Assembly (NCBI GenBank): GCA_016795485.1 | Contig: JAEUHM010000049.1 | Location: 23,300 to 87,299 of the forward strand | DNA length: 64,000 nucleotides | Reading direction: 5' to 3' | Origin: Verrucomicrobiaceae bacterium | GTDB taxonomy: Bacteria > Verrucomicrobiota > Verrucomicrobiia > Verrucomicrobiales > Verrucomicrobiaceae | Shown here: positions 1 through 8,949 of the stretch, piece after piece | Position numbering within the stretch: position 1 is the first letter of the stretch | Layout: every line of letters starts with the position of its first letter | The notes under the pieces: model-generated | The model's input: only the letters and a program-made list of their open reading frames with translations | The model's database searches: none | What the model was told of the DNA's origin: nothing | Program-made: the position numbers and the translations under genes

Positions 1-2162
1 GGTGGTTGTGTCACGGCTACTTCTGAAGCTGGTACGGAAGCTTTGCGCTTCCGGCCACGGCTTTTGAGGTTGGGATCCGCAGTAGAGTTGGGTGAATAGT
101 AGGAGTAGTAGGAAGTGTAGTAGTGGTAGCTGACGTCAGAGCGGGCATCGACATTGTTCAGTACTGCGCCAATGACGTTACCTCCAACGGCCTCCACTGC
201 TTGTTTGACGCGGAACAGCATCTGCCGAGGAAGTTTGCGATGTTGAAGGACGATGAGCGTGCCATCGGCTTCATGAGCAAGGACGGAGGCATCGCTTACC
301 CCGAGGATTGGTGGCGAGTCGATGAGAACGAGATCAAAACGAGCTTTCACGTCGGCAATGAGATCTGCCATGCGCTGAGAGTTGAGTAGGCCCGCACTAT
401 CAGCCGGACTTGGGCCTGACGGAAGGAAATACAGGCCGGAGATTGCTGTTTGCAGCACCACTTCCTGCAGAGGGACATCTGAAGCGAGGTACGTAGAAAG
501 TCCGACGGAGTTCGTGGTATTAAAAAGCGTGTGCTGACGTGGACGGCGCAAGTCTGCATCAATGAGCAACACGTTGTAGCCGGCTTGCGCGCAAACGTAA
601 GCCAAGTTGCAAATGGTCGTGGATTTTCCTTCTCCTGCGCTACCAGACACCACCGTGAGACAGTTGGCATTTGGGTTCTTACGATTGAACTCCAGGTTGG
701 TGCGCAAAATGCGGTATGCTTCCATGTCTGGAGTCAGACCATTGGAGTGGTGCAGGATACCCACGCCCTTTGGAACGACAGCGAGCACTTGGATGCCCAG
801 GAAGCGCTCGACATCGTCGATAGACTTCACCGTTGTGTCCATGAACTCCAACGCGAATGCAAGTCCGAGGCCGAACATCAAACCAACTAGGCCACCTAAC
901 GCTAGGTTAAGAGCAATCCTGGGCTTAGCAGGTGCAGATTCCACTTCGGCACGTTGCCAGATGGTAGCTGGAGCCTTCTCGATGGTCTCGTTGATGCTGG
1001 TGGTGAAATACTGCTGTTTCAAAGTTTGAAGCAACGCCTCTGTGTGCTCCAAGTCCCTGCGTGCAGTGAGGTAGTTGAGAGATGCCCCCTGTTTATCAAT
1101 GGCGTCTTGCTTGGTGGTCTCGTGAAGTTTTTCCAGTTCCTTGTAACGCGATTCTGCGGCGGTAAGTTTATTCTTGAGGCCCTCTACATGTTGTTGGGCT
1201 TCATACATGATTTGACTCTGAAGACTGGTGAGTTTTGCATCGACTCCGAGCACGGTTGGATGAAGGCGTCCGCGACCCGAAGCAACAAGGTCTTCACGGT
1301 CACTCTTTAGCTTCAGAAACTCAGGGTAGAGGACGGCTATGGTCTGATTCTCGACTTTCAACGCTGAAGCACGCTCGACGAGTTGATCGCCGCTGAGTTT
1401 TGAGAGGGTGTTAAGATCTTCTCGGTAACCGATGATTTCGGTGTTGAGCTTATAGAGCTCGTTCTCGCGGAAAACGTTTGTTACAGTGCCGCCGTTCTCC
1501 ACGGTCGCACCAGGTGCTCTTGCCGCCATCATTCCTGCGGTTGGGTCGATTATTCCTCCGTCTTTTTGAAGTTCTAGCATTTTCGCCCGAGCATCCACTG
1601 CCTGTGCCTCAAGAACCTTGATTTGTTTATCGACTGAAGCCAATGCGCTCGCCTGTTGCTCTGCGGCTTTCTCCACACGTTTTTTCATGTAGCTGTCTGC
1701 CACGGCATTGGCGATGTCGGCAGCGAGTTTTGGATCTTCATCGTAGTACTCGATGATCACAAAATCAGATCTGACTGCGGCCATCGGGTCAAGATTGCCC
1801 ACGAGCTTGTGAAGCGTGTCGAGCCGCGATGTCAGATTCCACCGCTTGGTGAGGTCGAACTGTTCAACCACTGGGTAGAGAGTTTCTGCCTTCGTGATCG
1901 TCTCGAACTCGGTTTTGACATAAATCTCTGACGCAGCCATGGGGTCATGTCCAAGGGGGCTCTCTGCGATCTGGATGCGCTCCGGTTTGCGCTCAATCTT
2001 CATTTCCACGCGCCCACGATATTTGCGAGGCATCACGTAGGTGATGATGGCGGCGACAGCGAACGTCAAAATGAAGGTTAGCAAAACTGTTCCCAGGCGG
2101 TTTTTTATGACCTGGAGCCAATCGACAGCCTGACGTTGGAGATCCGGAGCAGTGGAGTTCAT
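1..2162 (-). CDS. Exopolysaccharide chain-length determinant / BY-type tyrosine kinase (partial)
   Basis: Reading the minus strand from the ATG at 2162 gives about 720 residues with no stop before the window edge, so the C-terminus is missing. An N-terminal Wzz-like region has a membrane segment near residues 20-40 (LLTFILTFAVAAIITYV), then long coiled-coil stretches and a second membrane segment (ALNLALGGLVGLMFGLGLAF). The cytoplasmic kinase domain has Walker A (SGSAGEGKSTT), Walker A' (LLIDADLRRP) and Walker B (LVLIDSPP). Near the end lies the tyrosine cluster SYHYYTSYYSYYSP expected of autophosphorylating BY-kinases. The family controls polymer length in Wzx/Wzy-type exopolysaccharide export at the inner membrane. 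The beta-barrel and small exported genes upstream fit an envelope polysaccharide locus that continues beyond the window. Confidence 0.93.
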   Translation of the reverse strand, partial: MNSTAPDLQRQAVDWLQVIKNRLGTVLLTFILTFAVAAIITYVMPRKYRGRVEMKIERKPERIQIAESPLGHDPMAASEIYVKTEFETITKAETLYPVVEQFDLTKRWNLTSRLDTLHKLVGNLDPMAAVRSDFVIIEYYDEDPKLAADIANAVADSYMKKRVEKAAEQQASALASVDKQIKVLEAQAVDARAKMLELQKDGGIIDPTAGMMAARAPGATVENGGTVTNVFRENELYKLNTEIIGYREDLNTLSKLSGDQLVERASALKVENQTIAVLYPEFLKLKSDREDLVASGRGRLHPTVLGVDAKLTSLQSQIMYEAQQHVEGLKNKLTAAESRYKELEKLHETTKQDAIDKQGASLNYLTARRDLEHTEALLQTLKQQYFTTSINETIEKAPATIWQRAEVESAPAKPRIALNLALGGLVGLMFGLGLAFALEFMDTTVKSIDDVERFLGIQVLAVVPKGVGILHHSNGLTPDMEAYRILRTNLEFNRKNPNANCLTVVSGSAGEGKSTTICNLAYVCAQAGYNVLLIDADLRRPRQHTLFNTTNSVGLSTYLASDVPLQEVVLQTAISGLYFLPSGPSPADSAGLLNSQRMADLIADVKARFDLVLIDSPPILGVSDASVLAHEADGTLIVLQHRKLPRQMLFRVKQAVEAVGGNVIGAVLNNVDARSDVSYHYYTSYYSYYSPNSTADPNLKSRGRKRKASVPASEVAVTQP

Positions 2163-2211
2163 GCCTGGATGATGGTTTGTTAGGAGACGTTAAGTTTTGT
2201 GGAGCCTAAGA

Positions 2212-2252
2212 AACCCTCGAGCGAGAAAGTCGATTCTGCGGACTCGAGGGTT
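2212..2252. promoter_or_regulatory. Hairpin in the leader of the Wzz/kinase gene
   Basis: A perfect 10-bp inverted repeat (AACCCTCGAG at 2212-2221, CTCGAGGGTT at 2243-2252) lies about 50 bp upstream of the kinase start codon, with a 21-nt loop. Outer bases (CCTAA / TTAGG) could extend the stem across a 3-nt bulge. No T-run follows on the minus strand, so it is not an ordinary intrinsic terminator. A regulatory hairpin or mRNA-stability element between the beta-barrel gene and the kinase gene is an inference. Confidence 0.4.
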
Positions 2253-2281
2253 AGGTGATGAAGTGCTGTGGCGTATTTGGA

Positions 2282-3472
2282 TTAGAAGGTCGCGTTGAGG
2301 CCGAGGTAGATGCGATTCCGGTCGTATTCGCGGAACTCGTCGTCAGACGAGAGCAAAGTGTAAGTGTAGTTAGCGTCCAGGTTGACGTTATTCCAGAGGC
2401 GGTAACCTAGGCCTGCCGATGCATTGATTTGGTGCTCCTTGATGTCCCGATCTGCTGCTGTGTTGTCGAACTCGGAGTAAACATAGTTCAATGATCCGTT
2501 CACCCGTAGCCGCTCGGACACGTCATGGGTAGCACTCGCACCGCCGCGGTAAGAGTAGCGCGAGCCGAAGTTACGAAGTTCAGAGCCGTCGAATCCAACC
2601 GATGTGAAGACCTGCACCATGGTTTTCTCGCTGGCAGAATGGGAGTAAGCAGCCTCAAAGTAAGGTGCTGTTTTGCTGGAACGGTCAGACTCATACATTT
2701 CTGCACCAGCTCTGAAGGAACCACGCGAGCGTTCACTCCAAGCTTTGTCGACGCCAGCGAGTAAGTAGTGAGAGGTAAAGTCAGCACCTGTAGCGTGCTG
2801 GTATCGGGTGGTCCGGAAACGATACTCTGCCACAGCCTTCATGGTTTTGCTCACAGCGTATGAGAACTGCTGCGACAGCACGTGAGAAAAACGGTCTTCA
2901 AACTGGCCCACGGCCCGATCATCGTAGCGAATGCCATCTACAGTGTAGCTCGTGGTGGTGCTGAAGCGCTCAGACCAAGCATAGGCTACGGAGAAGTTGT
3001 TGTAGCCGTAGAGATACTGGCCAGCACGCCGTGCAGTAGATGCGCCGAGGCCGAAGTTGGGCTCAATCTCGTAGGTCAGGTAGAAGTTATTGCTGAAGCG
3101 CAGTCTCTCTGATGCCTCGTGGGAGATATTGAATGCAGCTTTGGCCATATAACTGTATTCATCGACTCCCGCAGGGCTGTCGAAGTAATACATGGAGCCT
3201 GCATCAATGCCCAAGTTCCAAGGCGTCTGACGGTCGATGTCAGAGAAGGTGGCGCTCACTCCGGCTTGAGCGAAGGGAGTGTCGATGTCGCCGAGATTTG
3301 AGTTGGCATAATCAAGATTGTCATAGCCGCCCCCAAAGTAGAATGAGTAAGCCATCGGGTCTTCTGCTTGCTGCCGGTCCAGATTGTTCTGGAGTGCAAG
3401 CAGGCCCTGAGCGTGCGCCGTGGGTGCTGCTATCAGCAGGCTGAGAGCCAGTGTTTTGAGGGAAGTGCGCAT
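2282..3472 (-). CDS. Outer-membrane beta-barrel protein of the exopolysaccharide locus
   Basis: The 396-residue protein starts with a clear signal peptide (MRTSLKTLALSLLIAAPTAHA, cleavage near residue 22). The rest has alternating hydrophobic/polar strands rich in Tyr, Phe, Ser and Arg, and ends in LGLNATF, a terminal Phe typical of outer-membrane barrels. It resembles the 'putative beta-barrel porin 2' group often encoded beside Wzz/Wza-type export genes. It lies directly upstream of the Wzz/kinase gene and downstream of a small exported protein on the same strand, so one operon is likely. A role in polysaccharide passage or outer-membrane anchoring is inferred; no substrate is evident. Confidence 0.75.
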   Translation of the reverse strand: MRTSLKTLALSLLIAAPTAHAQGLLALQNNLDRQQAEDPMAYSFYFGGGYDNLDYANSNLGDIDTPFAQAGVSATFSDIDRQTPWNLGIDAGSMYYFDSPAGVDEYSYMAKAAFNISHEASERLRFSNNFYLTYEIEPNFGLGASTARRAGQYLYGYNNFSVAYAWSERFSTTTSYTVDGIRYDDRAVGQFEDRFSHVLSQQFSYAVSKTMKAVAEYRFRTTRYQHATGADFTSHYLLAGVDKAWSERSRGSFRAGAEMYESDRSSKTAPYFEAAYSHSASEKTMVQVFTSVGFDGSELRNFGSRYSYRGGASATHDVSERLRVNGSLNYVYSEFDNTAADRDIKEHQINASAGLGYRLWNNVNLDANYTYTLLSSDDEFREYDRNRIYLGLNATF

Positions 3473-3515
3473 GACGTCGAGGGATGAGGGGAGAGACGTT
3501 GGGATCAGCTAGAAA

Positions 3516-4133
3516 TCACTTCTTTGGATCAGGCCTTGTAGGCGAGACGGGAACGATGATGATCTTGCGTTCACGGATGATTTTGGTGCGGGTGCGTCCG
3601 CCTTTGCCAGAGTCATCATGTTCGTCGTGGTCTTTCAGATCATCGGTCGTCAAGAAACCACCTGCTGCTGGCATGGAGAGATAGATTCCACGGATATCGA
3701 TTCTTCCACCCTGATTGAAGTCAGTGGTCGATGTGTCCTCTTTTGGAGGTTGGACTGTGAAAGCGTTGGCGTTCTTTCCGGCACCATTCTTGCCAGAGGC
3801 GACAGCAGGCTGTTCCACCGTGCCGCCAGCTGCACACTCCTGAATAACTGCGGTCATTTTTGGAGCTACAGCGACTGCCGTCTCTACGATCTGCTTGGTG
3901 AGCTCAGCGTCTGCATTGGCACCCGCGATTGCCGCTTTAACGATCTCGCAGGCGCATGACTCGTTGATCACCAGTGCATCTTCGACCTGCATAAGCACCT
4001 TGGAAGGATCCTTGGCAACGGCATCTCGCACGTCCTGTGCGATTTTGTCACACGGGGTGCTCGTGCCCGCAAAGCTCAGAGAGGTTGCAAGCGCGAAACT
4101 TGCTGCCCAGGCGGGAAGTTGGATTGTTTTCAT
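3516..4133 (-). CDS. Small exported protein of unknown function, EPS locus
   Basis: A 205-residue protein with an N-terminal signal peptide (MKTIQLPAWAASFALATSLSFA). The middle (about residues 25-110) is an alanine-rich helical stretch containing a CACE segment and a second Cys in ECAAGG. The C-terminal third is low-complexity, polar and Asp/Lys-rich and ends in a basic tail (KIIRERKIIIVPVSPTRPDPKK). No family is recognised. It is first in the minus-strand run leading to the beta-barrel and Wzz/kinase genes, 43 bp before the barrel gene, so it is probably co-transcribed. The tRNA-Gly gene lies just upstream on the same strand. Confidence 0.65.
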   Translation of the reverse strand: MKTIQLPAWAASFALATSLSFAGTSTPCDKIAQDVRDAVAKDPSKVLMQVEDALVINESCACEIVKAAIAGANADAELTKQIVETAVAVAPKMTAVIQECAAGGTVEQPAVASGKNGAGKNANAFTVQPPKEDTSTTDFNQGGRIDIRGIYLSMPAAGGFLTTDDLKDHDEHDDSGKGGRTRTKIIRERKIIIVPVSPTRPDPKK

Positions 4134-4167
4134 GACGGTCTAAGGAGATGGATTTACTGTGTACAAA

Positions 4168-4237
4168 GCGGGTAGTGGGAATCGAACCCACATAGCCAGC
4201 TTGGAAGGCTGGAGCTTTACCACTAAGCTATACCCGC
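4168..4237 (-). tRNA. tRNA-Gly (anticodon UCC)
   Basis: The reverse complement folds as a standard cloverleaf: acceptor stem GCGGGTA/TACCCGC, D arm GCTTAGTGGTAAAGC, anticodon stem CCAGC/GCTGG with loop CTTCCAA (anticodon TCC, reading GGA and probably GGG), and a T arm with loop GTTCGATTC closed by GTGGG/CCCAC. The 3' CCA is not encoded. It lies 34 bp upstream of the small exported gene on the same strand. Confidence 0.95.
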
Positions 4238-4677
4238 AATTTATTTTATATTAGCACACAATTTAGACCTGCCGCAACATTTTTTTGAATATTTTATAAA
4301 TACTAAAAAACTGTTTTGGGCTGTTCACGATCCAAAACCCTGAAAAATCAGGGGTTCTGGCCGAGATTACCCGGCGGCGCACCCTTTTTAGCATCGTTCC
4401 CGAACCACGCAACCGCCTAAATAGACAGATTTGAGAAATTGCCAGCCTGCTCTGGATTGAGATGCTAGACCGCCGTGTTGGGTGTAGCGAAACCGAATCT
4501 CTAGATCATTATTTAGGAAATTTGCCAGTCAACGGTTCCAGAGTCATGGGAACGGCACAGATTTCAGGGTTATAGTGAAGTGCAGACTATTAATAAACGC
4601 GATGGATGCGCGGACTCCGCTAAGCTTTACGCTCCAGCCGGTTGTTTTCTGCGCAAATGGGGATCTACTTCGAACAG
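4238..4677. other. 440-bp intergenic region, no gene seen
   Basis: The tRNA-proximal 100 bp are markedly AT-rich, suitable for the tRNA promoter on the minus strand. A small hairpin (CCCTGA-4 nt-TCAGGG near 4347-4366) is visible but has no T-run on either side. The remainder up to the argF stop codon shows no convincing ORF, RNA gene or repeat on either strand. Confidence 0.5.
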
Positions 4678-5574
4678 TCAGCGGACCAGCTCGGTCATCA
4701 CCGCTTTTTGAGCATGGAGGCGGTTCTCAGCCTCCTCAAAGATGATCCCTGCATGGGCTTCCATGACCTCGTCAGTGATTTCTTTGCCGCGGTAAGCTGG
4801 CAGGCAATGCATCACGACTGCTCCAGGATTTGCTGCGGCCATCAGTTGCGTATTGATCTGGTAGGGACTCAGAACGCGGAGGCGATCTGCGGATTCGGCC
4901 TCTTTGCCCATGCTCACCCATACGTCGGTATAAACGACATCACAGCCTGACACCGCCCGCATGGCATCTGATTCGACACTCACGGTTCCTTTCGGAACGC
5001 GCTCCATGAAGGAATCTGCAGGTTGAAAGGGCGCCGGAGCGCCGACCACAAGCTCAAACCCAAGCCGCGCACTGGCCCAAATCCATGAACGAGCCACATT
5101 GCAGTCGCCATCTCCAAGGAAACAGACCCGCTTGTTCTTCCAGCCGCCCAAACGCTCTTGCATGGTTTGCAAGTCGGCCAAGATCTGGCACGGGTGCTCG
5201 TCATCCGTGAGAGCATTGATCGTTGGAATGCCGCTAAACGACGCAAAGTCATCCACATCTTTTTGGGCAAAGGTCCTGATGATTGCTCCATCGACCATCC
5301 TGCCTAGCACTCGTGCGGTATCCTTGACCGGCTCACCCCGGCCAAGTTGCATTTCACTACCGGAGAGGAACATCGGAGAGCCGCCGAGCTCGCGGATGCC
5401 CACTTCAAAGCTCACCCTCGTGCGAGTGGACGATTTGTTGAAAATGAGAGCCCACGTTTGTCCAGCCAGCACCTGCGGGCACGACTTGCGCTTGGCTTTG
5501 AGATCGACAGCGCTGTGAATCAGGCCCTCTATCTCGGCCTGCGTGAGTTGTTCAAGGGAAAGCAGGTGTTTCAT
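4678..5574 (-). CDS. argF: Ornithine carbamoyltransferase
   Basis: A 298-residue protein, typical length for the family. It carries the carbamoyl-phosphate-binding STRTR motif (residues about 49-53), the HPCQ segment (DDEHPCQILADL) and the ornithine-loop motif HCLPAYRGKEI near the C-terminus. It catalyses carbamoyl phosphate plus ornithine to citrulline in cytoplasmic arginine synthesis. Its start codon lies 2 bp after the argD stop, so it is translated from the same mRNA as argB and argD (order argB-argD-argF). No ARG-box-like operator was identified. Confidence 0.96.
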   Translation of the reverse strand: MKHLLSLEQLTQAEIEGLIHSAVDLKAKRKSCPQVLAGQTWALIFNKSSTRTRVSFEVGIRELGGSPMFLSGSEMQLGRGEPVKDTARVLGRMVDGAIIRTFAQKDVDDFASFSGIPTINALTDDEHPCQILADLQTMQERLGGWKNKRVCFLGDGDCNVARSWIWASARLGFELVVGAPAPFQPADSFMERVPKGTVSVESDAMRAVSGCDVVYTDVWVSMGKEAESADRLRVLSPYQINTQLMAAANPGAVVMHCLPAYRGKEITDEVMEAHAGIIFEEAENRLHAQKAVMTELVR

Positions 5575-5576
5575 GT

Positions 5577-6851
5577 TCAGGGCATGGGAGTGGACACTTC
5601 GTCGAGTACCGCTCTCATGATCGAAAGCGCCTCGATGGCATCTTGTTTAGAAATATTAAGAGGCGGCAGCCAGCGGACCACGTTCGGTCCAGCCGGGACG
5701 GTCATGAGACCCGCGTTTAGCAGCAATCCTGCGAGAAAGATCGACGGTGCCTTTTCTCCTGCCGCGCGTTTGATGGAATCCGCCTCCAGTTCAAAACCGA
5801 TAAACAGGCCTTTTTGCCGAATGGTCGTGATCAGGGGGTGCTTCCAGGCAGTTGCTTCAGTCCTGATAAAATTGCCGACCATCTCGGCGTTCCCGCAGAG
5901 GTCTTCATTAATAATGGTATCAACGGTGGCTAGTCCTACAGCGCAAGCTAGTGGTGAGCCTCCATAAGTAGTGCCGTGGGAGCCGGGTCCAAGTAAATCA
6001 CACAGCTTGCCTCCGTTGGGCATGGCTGCATCACGCACCCAAAACGCACCCAAGGGATAACCAGACCCCATCGCCTTGGCCCAACTTATGCCGTCTGGCT
6101 GTATCTCGTCACCTGGGATGATGGCACGCCAGCCGGAGAGATGACCGGCACGACCAAAGCCGCACTGCACTTCATCTAGTAGAAGAAGTGCATTATGTGC
6201 ACGGCAAAGTGACTGAGCGGTCCTCAGAAAGTCTGCAGTGACTGCATTCACGCCGCTTTCTCCCTGAATAGGCTCCAAAAGCACCGCGACAATGTCGGAG
6301 TGCTGTGAAAATACAGATTTCAGCGCGCTGGTGTCGTTGAATGGAAGGTGGATGTAGCCCAGTTCAGCAGGCTCAAGGCCAAAATCGCCCCATATTTTGG
6401 ATTGGGCCGTGGCGAACATCGCGCCGAGTGTCCTGCCGTGAAATGAGTTGGTGAACGTGATGATCTTGGGGGCCTTGAGACCTCTTTGTTGCACGCCGTA
6501 GCGGCGGGCAAGCTTCAGTAGTCCTTCATTTGCCTCGGCACCGCTGTTGCAGAAAAAGCACTTCCCTTCGATTTCCACGACTTCGTTCACCAGACGCTCG
6601 GCGAGGTGAGCTTGGCCCTCTATGCAGTACCAGTTGGACACATGAATCAACGTCGATGCCTGTTTTGAGAGAGCCTCAACGATGGCTGGGTGCGCGTGAC
6701 CCACTGGACACACAGCCACGCCCCCTGCGAAATCCAGGTAGCGCTTTCCATCGCGATCCCACACTTCCGTGCCGTTGGCTCTCACGGGCCAGATAGGATA
6801 GCGTCCGTAATTGGGGACGACATAGCGTTGGAGTTTCTCGTCAGCAGTCAT
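5577..6851 (-). CDS. argD: Acetylornithine / succinyldiaminopimelate aminotransferase
   Basis: A PLP-dependent class III aminotransferase. Visible features are the PLP-phosphate-binding NSGAEANEGLLKLAR region, the FHGRTLGAM motif, the LLLDEVQCGFGR motif with the PLP-contacting Asp, and the lysine region ISWAKAMGSGYPLGAF. I use the start at 6851 (MTADEKLQRYVV) because the upstream in-frame ATG at 6893 would overlap argB by 32 bp and adds residues atypical of the family; this gives 424 residues. It lies 10 bp after argB and 2 bp before argF in one arginine operon. Members often also act in lysine/diaminopimelate synthesis, which cannot be decided here. Confidence 0.95.
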   Translation of the reverse strand: MTADEKLQRYVVPNYGRYPIWPVRANGTEVWDRDGKRYLDFAGGVAVCPVGHAHPAIVEALSKQASTLIHVSNWYCIEGQAHLAERLVNEVVEIEGKCFFCNSGAEANEGLLKLARRYGVQQRGLKAPKIITFTNSFHGRTLGAMFATAQSKIWGDFGLEPAELGYIHLPFNDTSALKSVFSQHSDIVAVLLEPIQGESGVNAVTADFLRTAQSLCRAHNALLLLDEVQCGFGRAGHLSGWRAIIPGDEIQPDGISWAKAMGSGYPLGAFWVRDAAMPNGGKLCDLLGPGSHGTTYGGSPLACAVGLATVDTIINEDLCGNAEMVGNFIRTEATAWKHPLITTIRQKGLFIGFELEADSIKRAAGEKAPSIFLAGLLLNAGLMTVPAGPNVVRWLPPLNISKQDAIEALSIMRAVLDEVSTPMP

Positions 6852-6861
6852 GATTAGCGGT

Positions 6862-7746
6862 CTACAAAGTGATCTCGGTGCCAATGCCGCCATCCGTGAA
6901 GATCTCCAGGATTAGCGCATGAGGTACTCGCCCATCAATGAGGTGGACTTTGCCCACACCGCCATGCAGTGACTCAAGAGCGCTTTGCACTTTTGGTATC
7001 ATGCCACCAGAGATTATCCCCTCTGTCTTCAAGGAGGCGATCTCCGCTTCGTTGAGGCTTGGAATCAGGGTCGAAGGATCTTTGGGATCACGCATGACGC
7101 CCAGGACGTCACTTAGAAAGATCAGTTTGTGGGCTTTGAGCCGAGTTGCTAGGGCACAGGCCGCCAGATCAGCATTCACATTCAAAGTGTGCCCGGTTAC
7201 GGCATCCCTCGCCACTGGGGACACGCAAGGCACGAACTCACCTGCAACTGCTGCTTCAATAAGCCCAAGCCGACAGTCAGTGACCTTCCCGACATAGCCG
7301 ATATCGACTTCTGTATTCGTAGCGGGATCAAGCCCAAGCATCTTTTCGCCGAGGAAAACTTCCGTGCCGGGCAACCCGACGGCCTTGCCGCCAAAGGCAT
7401 TGATTTTGTCTACGATTTCAGGGTTGATGACTCGAGCGAGGGTCTTTTCCACGATGCTGATCGTGTCCTCGTCTGTTACGCGCATTCCGCCCACGAAGCG
7501 GGCATCCAGGCCGGCGTCCTTCATGGCTTTCGAGATCGCTTTGCCCCCGCCGTGAACCAGGACTGGGTTAATGCCCACTGCCTCGAGGAAAACGATGTCC
7601 CTTAGAAACCGGTCGACGAGGGCGGGGTCCTCCATAGCGCTCCCTCCTACTTTGATGAGGAAAGTCTTGCCCCGGAACCCCTGCATGTACGGAAGTGCCT
7701 CAAGCAGGACGGCTGCTTTTGCCTCGGAACTTTGTCTGTCGGTCAT
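6862..7746 (-). CDS. argB: Acetylglutamate kinase
   Basis: A 294-residue amino-acid kinase family protein. It shows the N-terminal IKVGGSAM glycine loop, the VLVHGGGKAIS motif, and C-terminal SGGMIPKVQSALESLHGGVGKVHLIDGR, which are ArgB hallmarks. It phosphorylates N-acetylglutamate in the second step of arginine synthesis. The start at 7746 (MTDRQSSEAK) is preferred over the in-frame ATG at 7845, which would run into the divergent folB gene. It is first in argB-argD-argF; the 89-bp gap to folB must contain both divergent promoters. Confidence 0.96.
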   Translation of the reverse strand: MTDRQSSEAKAAVLLEALPYMQGFRGKTFLIKVGGSAMEDPALVDRFLRDIVFLEAVGINPVLVHGGGKAISKAMKDAGLDARFVGGMRVTDEDTISIVEKTLARVINPEIVDKINAFGGKAVGLPGTEVFLGEKMLGLDPATNTEVDIGYVGKVTDCRLGLIEAAVAGEFVPCVSPVARDAVTGHTLNVNADLAACALATRLKAHKLIFLSDVLGVMRDPKDPSTLIPSLNEAEIASLKTEGIISGGMIPKVQSALESLHGGVGKVHLIDGRVPHALILEIFTDGGIGTEITL

Positions 7747-7835
7747 GATTTGGGGAGCGGGCAAGAAAAGGGCAAACGACTCCCCCGTCAAGACAGGGTG
7801 CGAAATATTCAGTCCTGTGGTAAGCAACGCGTCCC

Positions 7836-8207
7836 ATGGAGACACAGTTTATCGAGATCAAAGCTTTGGAAGTAAGGACCTTCATCGGAGTTCCAGATGA
7901 GGAGCGAGCGATTGCTCAGAGCGTTTGGATCGACCTCAAGATCGTCTCTGCGGTTCCCTTTGATAAATGTGCAGACGATGTCCAAAACACGATCGACTAT
8001 GCAGCGGTGGCTGTTGCGATAGAGAAGCTCGCCCTCGAAAAGCCTAGACGCTTGATCGAGACACTGGCTGAGGAAATAAAGAATCTGGTTCTCGTTGCCT
8101 TTGATGCAGTGGAAGTTTTTGTGCGAGTGCGTAAACGCATCTTGCCCAATGCACGTTGGGTGGCAGTTGCCACCACAGGCTGGTCAGACAAGAAAAGCTT
8201 GTCGTAG
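7836..8207 (+). CDS. folB: Dihydroneopterin aldolase
   Basis: A 123-residue FolB-family tunnelling-fold protein. It has the typical N-terminal strand IEIKALEVRTFIGVPDEER, the DYAAVA segment and the LIETLAEEI segment with the active-site Glu region. It converts dihydroneopterin to 6-hydroxymethyl-dihydropterin and glycolaldehyde in folate synthesis. It is divergent from argB and 74 bp upstream of an ECF sigma gene on the same strand, with no other folate gene beside it. Confidence 0.93.
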   Translation: METQFIEIKALEVRTFIGVPDEERAIAQSVWIDLKIVSAVPFDKCADDVQNTIDYAAVAVAIEKLALEKPRRLIETLAEEIKNLVLVAFDAVEVFVRVRKRILPNARWVAVATTGWSDKKSLS

Positions 8208-8281
8208 ATTGGTTCGGATGGTTGACTTGTGCATAATCACGCGACTTTACAACTCCGCCCGGATGCGCTCGACTTAGGTGA

Positions 8282-8881
8282 ATGAATGAACAAGTGACAG
8301 CCCCCACGGGGAGCGAAGAAGATCGCGCCCTTGTCGACCTGGCCCAAAAGGGGGACACTCGTGCATTTGATCAGCTCGTGCGGAAGTATACCCCGAAGAT
8401 CTATGGGCTGGTGTATAACATGACAGCCAATCGGGAGGACACGGCCGACCTTCTTCAAGATATTTTTGCCAAGGCTTATCGGTCACTGGACCGATTTCTG
8501 GGAAAATCCTCATTCTATACCTGGATCTACGCCATCGGCGTCAATATGACGCTCAACTATCTGAAAAAGCGAAACCGTCACCCCAAGCTCAGCCTGGATG
8601 ACATGGACGCAGGCGTGGAGAATGATCCAGACTTCATAAAAGCCACCACGGGAAGCACCAACCCGCTCAGGGATGTGAATCTGCATGAACTCCAGAAAAA
8701 ATTGAACGAGGCGATGATGAAGCTGTCAGAAGACCACCGTGCAGTCGTGACCATGTATGATATTCAGGGCCTACAACATGCGGAGATCAGCAAGATCCTC
8801 GGGGTATCCGAGGGGACTGTTCGGTCTCGTTTGTTCTACGCCCACAGGCAGCTTCAAAACTTCCTCGAAGAGTTTCGTTGA
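8282..8881 (+). CDS. ECF-family RNA polymerase sigma factor
   Basis: A 199-residue sigma-70 family protein. Region 2 shows AFDQLVRKYTPKIYGLVYNM and DLLQDIFAKAYRSLDRF followed by FYTWIYAIGVNMTLNYLKKR. Region 4 shows MMKLSEDHRAVVTMYDIQGL and the helix-turn-helix EISKILGVSEGTVRSRLFYAR-like segment. Such factors direct RNA polymerase to stress or envelope promoters. The downstream gene encodes a short protein with one membrane segment and probably acts with it, as anti-sigma pairs usually do. Confidence 0.93.
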   Translation: MNEQVTAPTGSEEDRALVDLAQKGDTRAFDQLVRKYTPKIYGLVYNMTANREDTADLLQDIFAKAYRSLDRFLGKSSFYTWIYAIGVNMTLNYLKKRNRHPKLSLDDMDAGVENDPDFIKATTGSTNPLRDVNLHELQKKLNEAMMKLSEDHRAVVTMYDIQGLQHAEISKILGVSEGTVRSRLFYAHRQLQNFLEEFR

Positions 8882-8949
8882 TGGGTTTCACGTTTTTCGC
8901 ACCTCAACTGAACTGCTCCCGCACAACGACTCTGAAAAATGAAAAGACC

